Origin: Geodermatophilus sp. DSM 45219
GTDB lineage: Bacteria; Actinomycetota; Actinomycetes; Mycobacteriales; Geodermatophilaceae
Direction: 5' to 3'
Assembly (NCBI RefSeq): GCF_900104025.1
Contig: NZ_FNIQ01000005.1
Coordinates: forward strand, 1 to 64,000
Length of the DNA stretch: 64,000 nt
Each line of letters begins with the position of its first letter. The first letter of the stretch is position 1. Below the pieces are notes generated by a model, which saw nothing but the letters and a program-made list of their open reading frames with translations, was not told the origin of the DNA and did not search any database. Position numbers and translations under genes: made by a program. Shown here in pieces: positions 34,201 to 42,931 of this stretch.

Positions 34201-35598
34201 ATGCCTGCCTCCTCCCTGCGCCGAGCGGCCGTGGCCCTGCTCGCCACGGCCGCGCTGCTGCTGGTCTCCGGCTGCTCGTTCGTCGTGGTCGGCCGGCCCA
34301 GCGCCGCGCAGCCCCCCGCATCCGACATCGCCTCGGCCGAGCTGGGTGTCGTCGGCGCCACGGACGGCCCGATCGACACCCTGGCCCGCAACGCGCTGGC
34401 CGACCTGGAGACCTACTGGGGGCAGCAGTTCCCCGAGGTCTTCGGGCGGGAGTTCGTGCCGCTGCAGGGCGGCTACTTCAGCGTCGACCCGGGCGACGTC
34501 GACCCGGGGGCGTACCCGCAGGGCATCGGCTGCGGCTCCGACCCCCGCGAGGTCGAGGGCAACGCCTTCTACTGCCAGGCCCCGGACGCGCCGAACTCCG
34601 ACTCCATCAGCTACGACCGCGCCTTCCTGGGTGAGCTGTCCGACCAGTACGGCCGCTTCATCCCTGCGCTCGTGATGGCCCACGAGTTCGGCCACGCGGT
34701 GCAGGGCCGGGTGGGCTACCCGGACTACTCCATCTCCGTGGAGACGCAGGCGGACTGCCTCGCCGGCGCCTGGACGGCGTGGGTGGCCGACGGCCAGGGC
34801 GAGCACTCGCAGATCCGCGCGCCGGAGCTGGACGAGGTGCTGGCGGGCTACCTGCTGCTGCGCGACCCGGTGGGCACCAGCATCAGCACCGAGGCGGCCC
34901 ACGGCTCCTACTTCGACCGCATCTCGGCGTTCCAGGAGGGGTTCGACGTCGGCCCGGTCGCGTGCCGGGACAACTTCTCCGCCCAGCGGCCCTACACCCA
35001 GGGTGCGTTCATCAGCCCCGAGGACGCGGCCAGCGGCGGCAACGCGCCGTTCCAGCTGGCGCAGCGGTTCGCCGCCGACGCCCTGCCGGAGTTCTGGACC
35101 CTCGCCTTCGACCAGGTCTTCGGGGAGACCTTCGCCCCTCCCACGCTCGAGCCCTTCGCCGGCACCGCCCCGGCCTGCGCCGGCGACGAGCTGGACCTGG
35201 TGTTCTGCGCCGAGCAGGACCTCGTCGGCTACGACGTCGAGGACCTGGTCGGCCCGGCCTACGAGCAGCTCGGTGGCGCGGACTACGCGGTCATCACCGC
35301 CGCCTCGATCCCCTACGCGCTGGCCGCCCGCGAGCAGCTGGGGCTCTCGACCGACGACGAGGAGGCGATCCGGTCGGCGGTCTGCCTCACCGGGTGGTTC
35401 TCCGCGGTGTTCTTCGACAACGAGCTGCAGGCCGCCGACATCTCCCCCGGTGACATCGACGAGGCCGCCCAGTTCCTGCTCAGCTACGGCACCGACCCCT
35501 CGGTGGTGCCCGACGTCGAGCTGACCGGCTTCCAGCTGGTCGACCTGTACCGCAACGGCTTCTTCGAGGGCGCCGCGGCCTGCGACGTGGGGGTGTAG
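34201..35598 (+). CDS. Lipoprotein neutral zinc metallopeptidase
   Basis: A 465-aa predicted lipoprotein: signal peptide with lipobox LVSGC (Cys about 25), then a zincin domain with HEFGH at 161-165 (MAHEFGHAVQGR) and a downstream SVETQADCLAGAW motif whose Glu (about 181) could be the third zinc ligand. These are the features of the YpfJ-type neutral zinc metallopeptidase family. It should face the cell-wall space. The C-terminal half, rich in acidic residues with cysteine pairs, has no recognised motif. Substrate unknown. Monocistronic, convergent with the thioredoxin gene. Confidence 0.85.
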   Translation: MPASSLRRAAVALLATAALLLVSGCSFVVVGRPSAAQPPASDIASAELGVVGATDGPIDTLARNALADLETYWGQQFPEVFGREFVPLQGGYFSVDPGDVDPGAYPQGIGCGSDPREVEGNAFYCQAPDAPNSDSISYDRAFLGELSDQYGRFIPALVMAHEFGHAVQGRVGYPDYSISVETQADCLAGAWTAWVADGQGEHSQIRAPELDEVLAGYLLLRDPVGTSISTEAAHGSYFDRISAFQEGFDVGPVACRDNFSAQRPYTQGAFISPEDAASGGNAPFQLAQRFAADALPEFWTLAFDQVFGETFAPPTLEPFAGTAPACAGDELDLVFCAEQDLVGYDVEDLVGPAYEQLGGADYAVITAASIPYALAAREQLGLSTDDEEAIRSAVCLTGWFSAVFFDNELQAADISPGDIDEAAQFLLSYGTDPSVVPDVELTGFQLVDLYRNGFFEGAAACDVGV

Positions 35599-35692
35599 TT
35601 GCTCTTCAGGTCCCCGGGAGCGGGGGGCCGGAGGCTCCCCCGAGCGGGGACGGGGCGGGCTCAACGCAGGTCGGGACGACCCCTGGCCGCGG

Positions 35693-35711
35693 TGCGGTCC
35701 GGAGGACCGCA
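35693..35711. terminator. Hairpin at the thioredoxin-TPR 3' end
   Basis: TGCGGTCC (35693-35700), loop GGA, GGACCGCA (35704-35711), two bases before the stop codon of the thioredoxin gene on the minus strand. A second GC-rich hairpin (GGGAGC/GCTCCC, about 35617-35640) lies nearer the peptidase stop, so each convergent gene seems to have its own terminator. The 115-bp gap holds nothing else. Confidence 0.55.
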
Positions 35712-35713
35712 GT

Positions 35714-36694
35714 TCAGTAGAGCGCGAGGGTGAGCTGGCGCCGGGCCGCGGCCACCCGCGGGTCCTGGTCGCCCACGACGCCGAACAGCTCCACCAGGTG
35801 CTGGCGGGCCTGGTCCCGGTCGTCCCCGGCGGTGCGGCGGACGACGTCCAGCAGCCGCTCGAAGGCGCCCTCGACGTCCCCCGTGCCGAGCAGGAAGTCC
35901 GCGGCGCGGGCCTGCGCGGCCACGTCGTCCGGGGCGGCGTCGGCGGCGGCGAGCGCGTCGGGACCGGCCTCGTCGGCGCGGCGGAACAGCTGCACCTGGC
36001 GCAGTGCGAGGCCGGCGACCGGGTGGTCGGGCTCGGCGTCGACGATCGCCTGGTAGGCGGCCTCGGCGGCGGTCAGGTCACCGCGCTCGAGGGCGGCCTC
36101 GGCGGCGTCCAGGCGCGGGTCCTCGACCTCGTCGGGCTCCTCGGCACCGGCACCGGGGACCGCGCCGCCGGTGGTCGCGCGCACCAGCTCGGTGACGAAC
36201 TGGCGGGCCTGCTCCTCCGGGATGGCACCGGTGAACTCGGCGACCAGCTGGCCCTGCCACACCGCCTTGACCGCCGGGATGCCCTGCACGCGCAGGCCCT
36301 GCGCGAGTGCCGGGTTGGCGTCGACGTCGACCTTGGCCAGCACCCAGGAGCCACCGCCCTCCGCGGCCAGCCGCTCCAGCACCGGGGACAGCTGCTTGCA
36401 CGGCCCGCACCACTCGGCCCACAGGTCGAGCACGACCGGCACCTGGAAGGAGCGGTCGAGCACCTCGGTCTGGAAGGTGTCCTCGGTGACGTCGACGACG
36501 GCGGCACCAGGGGCTCCGGCCGGGGCCCCGGCACTGGGCGGCGGTGCGGCCTGGGCCCGCGCCGCGGCCTCGGAGCGGGCCTTGACGGCGGCGAGGTCGA
36601 CCGCGCCGGCGAGGGAGGCGGCCAGCTGCGCCTGCTGGGCCTGCGCGCGCGGGTCGGGGCGTGCGGGACGGGTCGGCTGCATGGCCTCGATCAT
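35714..36694 (-). CDS. Thioredoxin-fold co-chaperone with TPR tail (CnoX/YbbN-like)
   Basis: A 326-aa cytoplasmic protein with a thioredoxin domain containing WCGPC (Cys 96 and 99) in VVLDLWAEWCGPCKQLSP and the cis-Pro loop VQGIPAVKAVW. A C-terminal helical region follows (DAAEAALERGDLTAAEAAYQAIVDAEP...) with TPR-like repeats. This is the architecture of YbbN/CnoX, a holdase that hands substrates to chaperonin and DnaK. A Pro/Ala-rich 60-residue leader precedes the domain. The start could equally be the second ATG at 36682 (MQPTRPARPDP). It lies 37 bp downstream of the MarR gene on the same strand. Confidence 0.88.
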   Translation of the reverse strand: MIEAMQPTRPARPDPRAQAQQAQLAASLAGAVDLAAVKARSEAAARAQAAPPPSAGAPAGAPGAAVVDVTEDTFQTEVLDRSFQVPVVLDLWAEWCGPCKQLSPVLERLAAEGGGSWVLAKVDVDANPALAQGLRVQGIPAVKAVWQGQLVAEFTGAIPEEQARQFVTELVRATTGGAVPGAGAEEPDEVEDPRLDAAEAALERGDLTAAEAAYQAIVDAEPDHPVAGLALRQVQLFRRADEAGPDALAAADAAPDDVAAQARAADFLLGTGDVEGAFERLLDVVRRTAGDDRDQARQHLVELFGVVGDQDPRVAAARRQLTLALY

Positions 36695-36731
36695 CCCATC
36701 GCCGTGCGGCCGGTGTCGGGGGTGCCGGGGG

Positions 36732-37256
36732 TCAGCTCGCCGCGGGTCCGTCGTCCGCCACGTCGCCGGCCCCCCGGCGGACCCGTTCGAGGATGGTGAA
36801 CAGGGTGTCCAGCTCCTCGTCGGGGACGTCGGCGAGACCGAAGTCCAGCGCGGTGAGCGCGGCGGTGGCCGCCTCGACGACGGCCCGGCCGCGGTCGGTG
36901 ATGGCGGCGAGCACGCCCCGGCCGTCGGCGGGGTTGGGACGGCGGTCGACGTAGCCCGCGGCGACCAGCCGGTCGATGGCGTTGGTGACGCTCGTCGGGT
37001 GCACCATCAGCCGGCTGCCGACCACCTTCAGGGGCAGCTCGCCGGTGCGGCTGAAGGTCAGCAGCACCAGCACCTCGTAGCGGGCGAAGGTCAGCGCGTG
37101 CGGGCGCAGCGCCTCGTCGAAGCGGGCGAGCAGGATCTGCTGCACCCGGAAGACCGACGTCGCGGCGCGCATGGCGGCGGCCGGGCCGAAGCGCTGCTCC
37201 CAGGACTCCCCGGCACGCGCGATGGGATCGAACGGCAACCCCAGCGGACGGACCAT
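36732..37256 (-). CDS. MarR-family transcriptional regulator
   Basis: A 174-aa winged-helix regulator. The DNA-binding region is clear: ARYEVLVLLTFSRTGELPLKVVGSRLMVHPTSVTNAIDRLVAAGYVDRRPNPADGRG, with the wing at the end; the flanking helices form the dimer interface. Targets are unknown. It is followed closely by the thioredoxin-TPR gene and lies downstream of the thiolase-meaB-flavoprotein operon on the same strand, so it might sense an aromatic or acyl-CoA-related ligand. No obvious operator was found at its own start. Confidence 0.88.
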   Translation of the reverse strand: MVRPLGLPFDPIARAGESWEQRFGPAAAMRAATSVFRVQQILLARFDEALRPHALTFARYEVLVLLTFSRTGELPLKVVGSRLMVHPTSVTNAIDRLVAAGYVDRRPNPADGRGVLAAITDRGRAVVEAATAALTALDFGLADVPDEELDTLFTILERVRRGAGDVADDGPAAS

Positions 37257-37346
37257 GGCTGAACAGGCTACGGGTGCCGCCGATGCCGTCAGCTACCGGC
37301 GAGCCGCCGTGGTCCCCCGGGCCAGGAGACCTCGGCAGCCGACCAC

Positions 37347-38843
37347 TCAGCGGGCGGCGAGGCGGTGACCTCGGGCCGCCGGGGCGGGGCGCAGCGGCGG
37401 GACGTGCCGCAGGCCGAACACCTCGCGCAGCGCGACCTGCGCGGCGTTGTCGCCGCAGGCCCCGTGCACGGCCGGCCCGGGCGGGGTGGCCGACGAGGCG
37501 AGGTACACGCCCTGCACCGGCGTCTTGTAGGTGTTCCAGCGCGGCACCGGCCGGGCGAGCATCTGCCACAGCGTCGCCTGGCCGTTGGAGATGTCCCCAC
37601 CCAGGTAGGTCGGGTTCCAGGCCTCCATCTGGACGGCGTTCTTGGTGACCCGGTCGACGATCGTGTCCTTGAAGCCCGGCGCGAACCGCTCGATCTGGTC
37701 CTCGATGGCGTCGGTCACGTCGAGGTCCGACCCGTGCGGGACGTGCACGTAGGCCCAGAACACGTGGCCGCCGGCCGGCGCCCGCGTCGGGTCGGGCACG
37801 GTCGGCTGGACGGCGAGCACGTAGGGGCGATCGGTGCGCTCGCCCCGGTTGGGCGCCCGCTCGCCGGCGATGGTCTCCTCGAGGTCGCCGGCGACGTGGA
37901 TGGTCCCGGCCCGCCGGACGTCGGGGTTGGTCCAGGGCACCGGGTCGGAGAGGATCCAGTCGACCTTGAAGACCCCCGCGCCGTGCTTGTAGCGGCGCAC
38001 CCAGCGGCGGTACCCCTCGTGCACCCGGTCGCCGGCCATGGCCACGAAGGCGTCGGGCGTGGTGTCCAGCAGCACCGCCGGCACGCCGTCGAACTCGCGC
38101 AGGTCGGTGACCAGGTGCCCGGTCTCCACCTCGCCGCCCTGCTGCTCGAGCGCGGTCACCATGGCGTCGGCGAGGTTCTGCGACCCGCCCTCGACCAGCG
38201 GCCAGCCGACGTGGTGGCCCAGCATGGTCAGCAGCATCCCGAGCGCCGAGGTGAGCGGCTGGCTCAGGTCGAGCATCCCGTGCGCGGCCGCACCGCCGAG
38301 CAGGGCGCGGGCCTCCTCGGTGTCGAAGTACCGGTGGGCCAGCCAGCGGACGTTGGGCAGCCCGTTGACCATGAAGTGCGCGATCTGCGGCACGCTGCGG
38401 GTCGGCAGCCGGCGCAGCCGGCTGGTGAGGAAGAAGTCGACGACGTCCTGGCCGTGCTCGACGAGCGGCTCGAACAGCCGGCGGTACGCCGGGCCGTCGA
38501 CGCCGAGCCCGGCCGCGGTCTCCGCCAGCGAGTGGTACGCGACCGAGGCGCGCCCGCCGTCGAGGGGATGCGCGTAGTTGACCTCCGGCTGCACCAGGCG
38601 GACCCCGCGGCTGGGCAGGTCGAACTCCCGGAAGAACGGCGCCGCGGCGGCCATCGGCTGCACGATCGAGCAGACGTCGTGCCGGTACCCCGGCCGCATG
38701 AGCTCTTCGGTGCGCATCCCACCGCCCGGGCGCTCCGCGGCCTCGACGACCTGCACCCGCAGGCCCGCGGCGGCCAGCCGGAGAGCGGCGGCCAGCCCGT
38801 TGGGCCCGCTGCCGACGACGACGGCGTCCGCCTTGCCGTTCAC
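37347..38843 (-). CDS. Phytoene-desaturase-like FAD oxidoreductase (PYROXD2-like)
   Basis: A 498-aa flavoprotein. The N-terminal dinucleotide motif VVVGSGPNGLAAALRLAAAGLRVQVVEA and PGGGMRTEE place it in the CrtI/PYROXD2 group; the C-terminal FAD signature VQGVYLASSATPPGPAVHGACGDNAA is intact. These proteins are not carotenoid enzymes by default, and the substrate cannot be read from sequence. The GTG at 38843 overlaps the meaB stop (GTGA), tying it to acyl-CoA metabolism in the thiolase-meaB operon. No carotenoid genes are nearby. Confidence 0.82.
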   Translation of the reverse strand: MNGKADAVVVGSGPNGLAAALRLAAAGLRVQVVEAAERPGGGMRTEELMRPGYRHDVCSIVQPMAAAAPFFREFDLPSRGVRLVQPEVNYAHPLDGGRASVAYHSLAETAAGLGVDGPAYRRLFEPLVEHGQDVVDFFLTSRLRRLPTRSVPQIAHFMVNGLPNVRWLAHRYFDTEEARALLGGAAAHGMLDLSQPLTSALGMLLTMLGHHVGWPLVEGGSQNLADAMVTALEQQGGEVETGHLVTDLREFDGVPAVLLDTTPDAFVAMAGDRVHEGYRRWVRRYKHGAGVFKVDWILSDPVPWTNPDVRRAGTIHVAGDLEETIAGERAPNRGERTDRPYVLAVQPTVPDPTRAPAGGHVFWAYVHVPHGSDLDVTDAIEDQIERFAPGFKDTIVDRVTKNAVQMEAWNPTYLGGDISNGQATLWQMLARPVPRWNTYKTPVQGVYLASSATPPGPAVHGACGDNAAQVALREVFGLRHVPPLRPAPAARGHRLAAR

Positions 38844-39946
38844 TGCCCCAGCCCGTTCACCCCGTCATCGTGCCCGCAGCGGCTCGGAGCCGCCCGGGCA
38901 GCGCCCTGCAACTGGGCGAGGAGCACCTCCGCCGCGCGGAACGGGTCGCTCTCCCCCGCGAGGACCTGCTCGGCCAGCCTGCCGAGGGCGGCCGACCCGC
39001 GGACGTCGCCCATCCGGGCGCGCAGCCCGGCCAGCGCGATCGCCTCGATCTCGCGGGCCGCCCGGACGGCCCGGCGGCGGTACCCCTCCCCCGAGGACCC
39101 CAGCCACGCGCGGTGCTCCCCGATCGACCCGACCAGGTCGTCGATGCCGGTGTGCTGCGCGGCCACGGTCCGGCGGATCGGCGGGCGCCATGCGCCGGCC
39201 CGGTCGTGCCCGCCGCCGAGGGAGACCGCGTAGCGCAGGTCGCGCACGGTCTGGTCGGCGCCGTCCCGGTCGGCCTTGTTCACCACGAGCACGTCGGCCA
39301 CCTCGAGGACGCCCGCCTTCGCCGCCTGGATGCCGTCACCCATCCCCGGCGCGAGCAGCACCAGCGTGGTGTCGGCGAGCGACGCGACCTCCAGCTCCGA
39401 CTGGCCGACGCCGACGGTCTCCACCAGGACGACGTCGCACCCGGCGGCGTCCAGCACCCGCAGGGCCTGCGGCGTGGCCCAGGCCAGCCCGCCCAGGTGC
39501 CCGCGCGAGGCCATCGAGCGGATGTAGACGCCGGCGTCACCGGCGTGGTCCTGCATGCGCACCCGGTCGCCGAGCAGCGCGCCGCCGGAGAAGGGGGACG
39601 ACGGGTCGACCGCGAGGACGCCGACCCGCAGGTCCCGCTCGCGGTAGGCACGCACCAGCGCGGTCGTCGTCGTGGACTTGCCGACGCCGGGCGCGCCGGT
39701 CAGGCCGACGACGTGGGCGTGCCCGGTGTGCGGGGACAGCGCCGCGGCGACCTCGCGCAGCGCCGGGCTCGCGTCCTCGACCAGGGAGATCAGCCGCGCC
39801 ACCGCGCGGGCCTCGCCGTCCCGGGCGCGGGCGACGAGGTCGGGGACGTCGACCGCGCGCCGGCCCCGCCTCCCACGAGGGGTGGCGGGGCCGGGGGTCT
39901 GGACGGCGGTGCCGTCCGCGGGGACGGCAGGGCCGTCCGGGCTCAC
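38840..39946 (-). CDS. meaB: Mutase-protecting GTPase MeaB (ArgK/MMAA family)
   Basis: G-protein chaperone that gates adenosylcobalamin loading and protects B12-dependent acyl-CoA mutases from inactivation. The 368-aa protein has a P-loop [14 protein letters not shown], switch-region [32 protein letters not shown] and the guanine-specificity VNKAD. The start GTG 39946 overlaps the thiolase stop. Its client is probably the ethylmalonyl-CoA mutase at 56722-58740; a separate methylmalonyl-CoA mutase elsewhere may be a second client. An Ala/Pro-rich leader of about 35 residues precedes the conserved part. Confidence 0.95.
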   Translation of the reverse strand: MSPDGPAVPADGTAVQTPGPATPRGRRGRRAVDVPDLVARARDGEARAVARLISLVEDASPALREVAAALSPHTGHAHVVGLTGAPGVGKSTTTTALVRAYRERDLRVGVLAVDPSSPFSGGALLGDRVRMQDHAGDAGVYIRSMASRGHLGGLAWATPQALRVLDAAGCDVVLVETVGVGQSELEVASLADTTLVLLAPGMGDGIQAAKAGVLEVADVLVVNKADRDGADQTVRDLRYAVSLGGGHDRAGAWRPPIRRTVAAQHTGIDDLVGSIGEHRAWLGSSGEGYRRRAVRAAREIEAIALAGLRARMGDVRGSAALGRLAEQVLAGESDPFRAAEVLLAQLQGAARAAPSRCGHDDGVNGLGQ

Positions 39947-41139
39947 GCCTGCGCGGGAGCGGGCACGTGCAGGATCAGCGCGTCGCCCTGGCCGCCGCCA
40001 CCGCACAGCGCGGCCGCACCGACACCGCCGCCGCGGCGCCGGAGCTCCAGCGCGACGTCCAGCACCACGCGGGCGCCGCTCATGCCGATCGGGTGGCCCA
40101 GGGCGATCGCACCGCCGTTGGGGTTGACCTTCTCCGGGTCGATGCCCAGCTCGCGGGTGGAGACGATCGCGACCGCGGCGAAGGCCTCGTTGAACTCGAC
40201 CAGGTCGAGCTCCGCAGGCTCGATGCCCTCGCGCTCGCAGGCCCGCTGCACCGCACGCGACGGCTGGCTCTGCAGCGTCGCGTCCGGGCCGGCCACGACA
40301 CCGTGCGCGCCGATCTCGGCGATCGGGGTGATGCCGAGCTCGGCGGCCTTCTCGGCGCTCATCACCACGACCGCGCAGGCGCCGTCGGAGATCTGCGAGG
40401 CGGTGCCGGCGGTGATCGTGCCGTCCTTCGCGAAGGCCGGCTTCAGCCGGGCGAGGGTCTCCACCGTAGTGTCGGCGCGGACGCCCTCGTCGTCGCGGAA
40501 CTCGATCGGGTCGCCCTTGCGCTGCGGGATGAGCACCGGGGTGATCGCCTCGTCGAAGACGCCGTTCTTGCCCGCGCGCGCGGCCTTCTGGTGGCTCTCC
40601 GCGGCGAAGGCGTCCTGCTCCTCGCGGGTCAGGTCGTACCGGCTGTTCGCCTGCTCGGTCAGCTCGCCCATGGCGACCTGGTCGAAGGTGTCGGACAGCC
40701 CGTCGTGGGCCATGGAGTCGACCAGCGTGGCGTTGCCGTACTTGGTGCCGGTGCGCGAGCCCGCGAGCAGGTGCGGGGCCTGGGTCATCGACTCCTGGCC
40801 GCCGGCCACGACGACGTCGAACTCGCCGGCGCGGATCAGCTGGTCGGCCAATGCGATGGCGCTCAGCCCGGACAGGCACACCTTGTTCACCGTGACCGCG
40901 GGCACCGTCATCGGGATGCCGGCGGCCACGGCCGCGGGACGGGCGGGGTTCTGGCCGGCGCCGGCCTGCAGCACCTGACCCATGATCACGTACTCGACCT
41001 GGTCGCCGGAGATGCCGGCGCGCTCCAGGGCCGCCTTGATGGCGACCCCGCCGAGGTCGGCGGCGGAGAAGTCCTTGAGCGAGCCGAGCAGCCGCCCCAT
41101 CGGGGTGCGGGCGCCGCTGACGATGACCGAACGGGACAT
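39943..41139 (-). CDS. Acetyl-CoA C-acetyltransferase (thiolase)
   Basis: Condenses two acetyl-CoA to acetoacetyl-CoA, or acts in reverse in beta-oxidation. The 398-aa protein has all three catalytic elements: nucleophile Cys in [13 protein letters not shown], His in [16 protein letters not shown] and Cys in [23 protein letters not shown] precedes the ATG at 41139. It leads the operon thiolase-meaB-flavoprotein, with 4-bp overlaps at both junctions. In the EMC pathway this is the entry step. The conserved palindrome seen at ccr and etfB is not visible in its 197-bp upstream region. Confidence 0.95.
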   Translation of the reverse strand: MSRSVIVSGARTPMGRLLGSLKDFSAADLGGVAIKAALERAGISGDQVEYVIMGQVLQAGAGQNPARPAAVAAGIPMTVPAVTVNKVCLSGLSAIALADQLIRAGEFDVVVAGGQESMTQAPHLLAGSRTGTKYGNATLVDSMAHDGLSDTFDQVAMGELTEQANSRYDLTREEQDAFAAESHQKAARAGKNGVFDEAITPVLIPQRKGDPIEFRDDEGVRADTTVETLARLKPAFAKDGTITAGTASQISDGACAVVVMSAEKAAELGITPIAEIGAHGVVAGPDATLQSQPSRAVQRACEREGIEPAELDLVEFNEAFAAVAIVSTRELGIDPEKVNPNGGAIALGHPIGMSGARVVLDVALELRRRGGGVGAAALCGGGGQGDALILHVPAPAQA

Positions 41140-41336
41140 GAGCTGCCTCCAGGGGCGGGCCGCCGACGCTGGCGACCGCGGGGTCGGTGCCGCCGCGCTC
41201 CGGGGCGCGGCGTCCATCTCCAGCAGAGGATAGGACTCCGCGCGGGGTCGCCGGGGTGACGACGGTCCCAGCGCGTTCGACCGTGGGCCACCGGGTAGGG
41301 CTCCAGGCGACCACGCACCCGAGACGAGGAGGGACC

Positions 41337-42191
41337 ATGCCCCGCCTGAACGTGGGCACGGACGACGGCCAGCCGGTCGAGCTGCACTACCAGGACGTCG
41401 GCGCCGGACGGCCGGTCGTGCTCATCCACGGGTGGCCGCTGTCCGGCCGCTCCTGGGAGCCCCAGGTCGCTCCGCTCGTGGCCGCCGGCCACCGCGTCGT
41501 CACCTACGACCGGCGCGGCTTCGGCGACTCGTCGCAGCCGTGGGACGGCTACGACTACGACACCTTCACCGCGGACCTGCACGCGCTGCTGGAGCACCTG
41601 GACCTGCGCGACGTCGCGCTCGTCGGCTTCTCCATGGGCGGCGGCGAGGTCGTGCGCTACATCGCCCGGCACGGCGTCGCCCGGGTCAGCCGCGTCGTGC
41701 TGGCCGCCGCCGTACCGCCGTACCTCTACAAGACCGACGACAACCCCGACGGCGGCCTGGACGACGCCACCATCGAGCAGTTCCAGCAGGGCGTCACCAC
41801 CGACCGCCCGAAGTTCCTCGACGGCTTCACCGCCGACTTCTTCAACGCCGGCGGCAAGGGCCTGCTGGACAGCAAGTCCGGTGCGGTCAGCGAGCAGCAG
41901 CGGCAGTACGCGCTGCGCATCGCGGAGTTCGCCTCGCCGAAGGGCACGCTGGACTGCATCACCGCCTTCGGCCGCACCGACTTCCGCGGCGACGTCGCCA
42001 CGGTCACCGTGCCGACCCTGATCATCCACGGCGACTCCGACGCGATCGTGCCGTTCGAGGTGAGCGGCAGGCGCTCGCACGAGCTGATCCCGGGCAGCGA
42101 GCTGGTCCTGATCAAGGGCGGCCCGCACGGGATCAACGCGTCGCACACCGCGGAGTTCAACGAGGCGCTGATCGGTTTCCTGCGCCGCTGA
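41337..42191 (+). CDS. Alpha/beta-hydrolase (non-haem chloroperoxidase-like)
   Basis: A 284-aa hydrolase with a complete triad: nucleophile Ser in GFSMGGGE, Asp in HGDSDAIVP and His in GGPHGINAS; the oxyanion region is LIHGWPLSG. The spacing and the SMGGGEV elbow match the bromoperoxidase/chloroperoxidase-type esterases, which act as perhydrolases or esterases in practice. GAGGAGGGACC precedes the ATG. It is monocistronic, divergent from the thiolase operon, and ends in a strong hairpin. Physiological substrate unknown. Confidence 0.9.
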   Translation: MPRLNVGTDDGQPVELHYQDVGAGRPVVLIHGWPLSGRSWEPQVAPLVAAGHRVVTYDRRGFGDSSQPWDGYDYDTFTADLHALLEHLDLRDVALVGFSMGGGEVVRYIARHGVARVSRVVLAAAVPPYLYKTDDNPDGGLDDATIEQFQQGVTTDRPKFLDGFTADFFNAGGKGLLDSKSGAVSEQQRQYALRIAEFASPKGTLDCITAFGRTDFRGDVATVTVPTLIIHGDSDAIVPFEVSGRRSHELIPGSELVLIKGGPHGINASHTAEFNEALIGFLRR

Positions 42192-42207
42192 TCCCCCCAG
42201 CCACCGT

Positions 42208-42247
42208 GCGTGGGCCCGCCGCACCCGTGTGTACGGCGGGCCCACGC
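42208..42247. terminator. Strong hairpin after the alpha/beta-hydrolase gene
   Basis: Fourteen-bp perfect arms GCGTGGGCCCGCCG (42208-42221) and CGGCGGGCCCACGC (42234-42247) around a 12-nt loop, 16 bp after the stop. Confidence 0.75.
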
Positions 42248-42303
42248 GGCTGTGTGGTGCCCCCACCTGTCGTCTGAGACGTCTGGTCCGGGAGGATGCC
42301 GCG

Positions 42304-42759
42304 GTGACCACCGACCCGCGCACCGGCCTGCCGGCCGAGTTGTTCACCACGATCGACCACGTCGGCATCGCCGTCCCGGACCTGGACGAGGCGCTGGCCT
42401 TCTACGCCCAGGCCTTCGGCGTGCACTCGGTGCACGAGGAGGTCAACGAGGAGCAGGGCGTCCGCGAGGCGATGCTCGCCGTCGGGGACGGCGACACCCG
42501 CATCCAGCTGCTCGCGCCGCTGACCCCCGAGTCGACGATCGCGAAGTTCATCGGCCGCTCCGGGCCCGGCCTGCAGCAGCTGGCCTTCCGCGTGGCCGAC
42601 CTCGATACGGTCAGCGCGACGCTGCGCGAGCGCGGCCTGCGGCTGCTCTACGACGCCCCCCGCCGCGGGACCTCCGGCAGCCGGGTCAACTTCGTGCACC
42701 CCAAGGACGCCGGCGGCGTCCTCGTCGAGCTCGTCGAGCCGGCGTCGACCGCGCACTGA
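42304..42759 (+). CDS. mce: Methylmalonyl-CoA/ethylmalonyl-CoA epimerase
   Basis: Racemises the alpha carbon of methylmalonyl-CoA, and in the EMC pathway also ethylmalonyl-CoA, between Ccr and the mutase. The 151-aa VOC-fold protein has IDHVGIAVPDLD (metal His), HEEVNEEQGVREAML, IQLLAPLTPEST (metal Gln) and HPKDAGGVLVELVEP (catalytic/metal Glu). The third metal His of the Propionibacterium enzyme is replaced by Gln in GLQQLAFRV, a variant I recall in other actinobacterial homologues. GTG start at 42304 after GGGAGG. It lies 172 bp upstream of ccr on the same strand. Confidence 0.93.
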   Translation: MTTDPRTGLPAELFTTIDHVGIAVPDLDEALAFYAQAFGVHSVHEEVNEEQGVREAMLAVGDGDTRIQLLAPLTPESTIAKFIGRSGPGLQQLAFRVADLDTVSATLRERGLRLLYDAPRRGTSGSRVNFVHPKDAGGVLVELVEPASTAH

Positions 42760-42763
42760 AGAA

Positions 42764-42817
42764 GGACCCCGCCCTCCGCACCCCTCGCGAACTCGGGGCG
42801 AGCCTCTGGGCGGGGCC
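42764..42817. repeat. Intergenic palindromic element between mce and ccr
   Basis: Arms GGACCCCGCCC (42764-42774) and GGGCGGGGCC (42808-42817) with inner CCTCGCGAACTCGGGGCGAG. It begins right after the mce stop (42757-42759), so it probably separates mce from ccr transcription. Confidence 0.8.
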
Positions 42818-42832
42818 ATGGACCCGTTTCGA

Positions 42833-42868
42833 CTACTCGCCAGTAACATTTCGACTACTCGCCAGTAA
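42833..42868. promoter_or_regulatory. Two tandem operators CTACTCGCCAGTAA upstream of ccr
   Basis: Two identical 14-bp sites at 42833-42846 and 42855-42868, within two abutting 22-bp direct repeats (42827-42848 and 42849-42870). The 22-bp period is about two helical turns, so two dimers would bind the same DNA face. They match the etfB, hydroxybutyryl-CoA dehydrogenase and mutase sites and end 63 bp before the ccr start. Confidence 0.65.
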
Positions 42869-42931
42869 CATCTCGCGCCACCGCACCGCCCCGCACCGCC
42901 TCACGAGCCGACGAAGACCCGGGAGACGCAC

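Noticed and set aside
34201..35598. M48-type HtpX protease
   Set aside because: The HEFGH motif is shared, but a lipobox replaces the multi-helix membrane topology and the QADCLAG region fits the neutral zinc metallopeptidase family.
37288..37301. CTACCGGCGAGCCG as another member of the operator set near marR
   Set aside because: Only the left half matches; the right half lacks GTA, so it does not fit the dyad.
42192..42303. Cobalamin riboswitch ahead of the B12-related genes
   Set aside because: The gaps before mce, meaB, the mutase and the adenosyltransferase genes are short and lack the B12-box; only a terminator hairpin is seen.
42827..42870. Two-unit CRISPR-like repeat
   Set aside because: Only two abutting 22-bp copies with no spacer and no cas genes; better read as twin operators.
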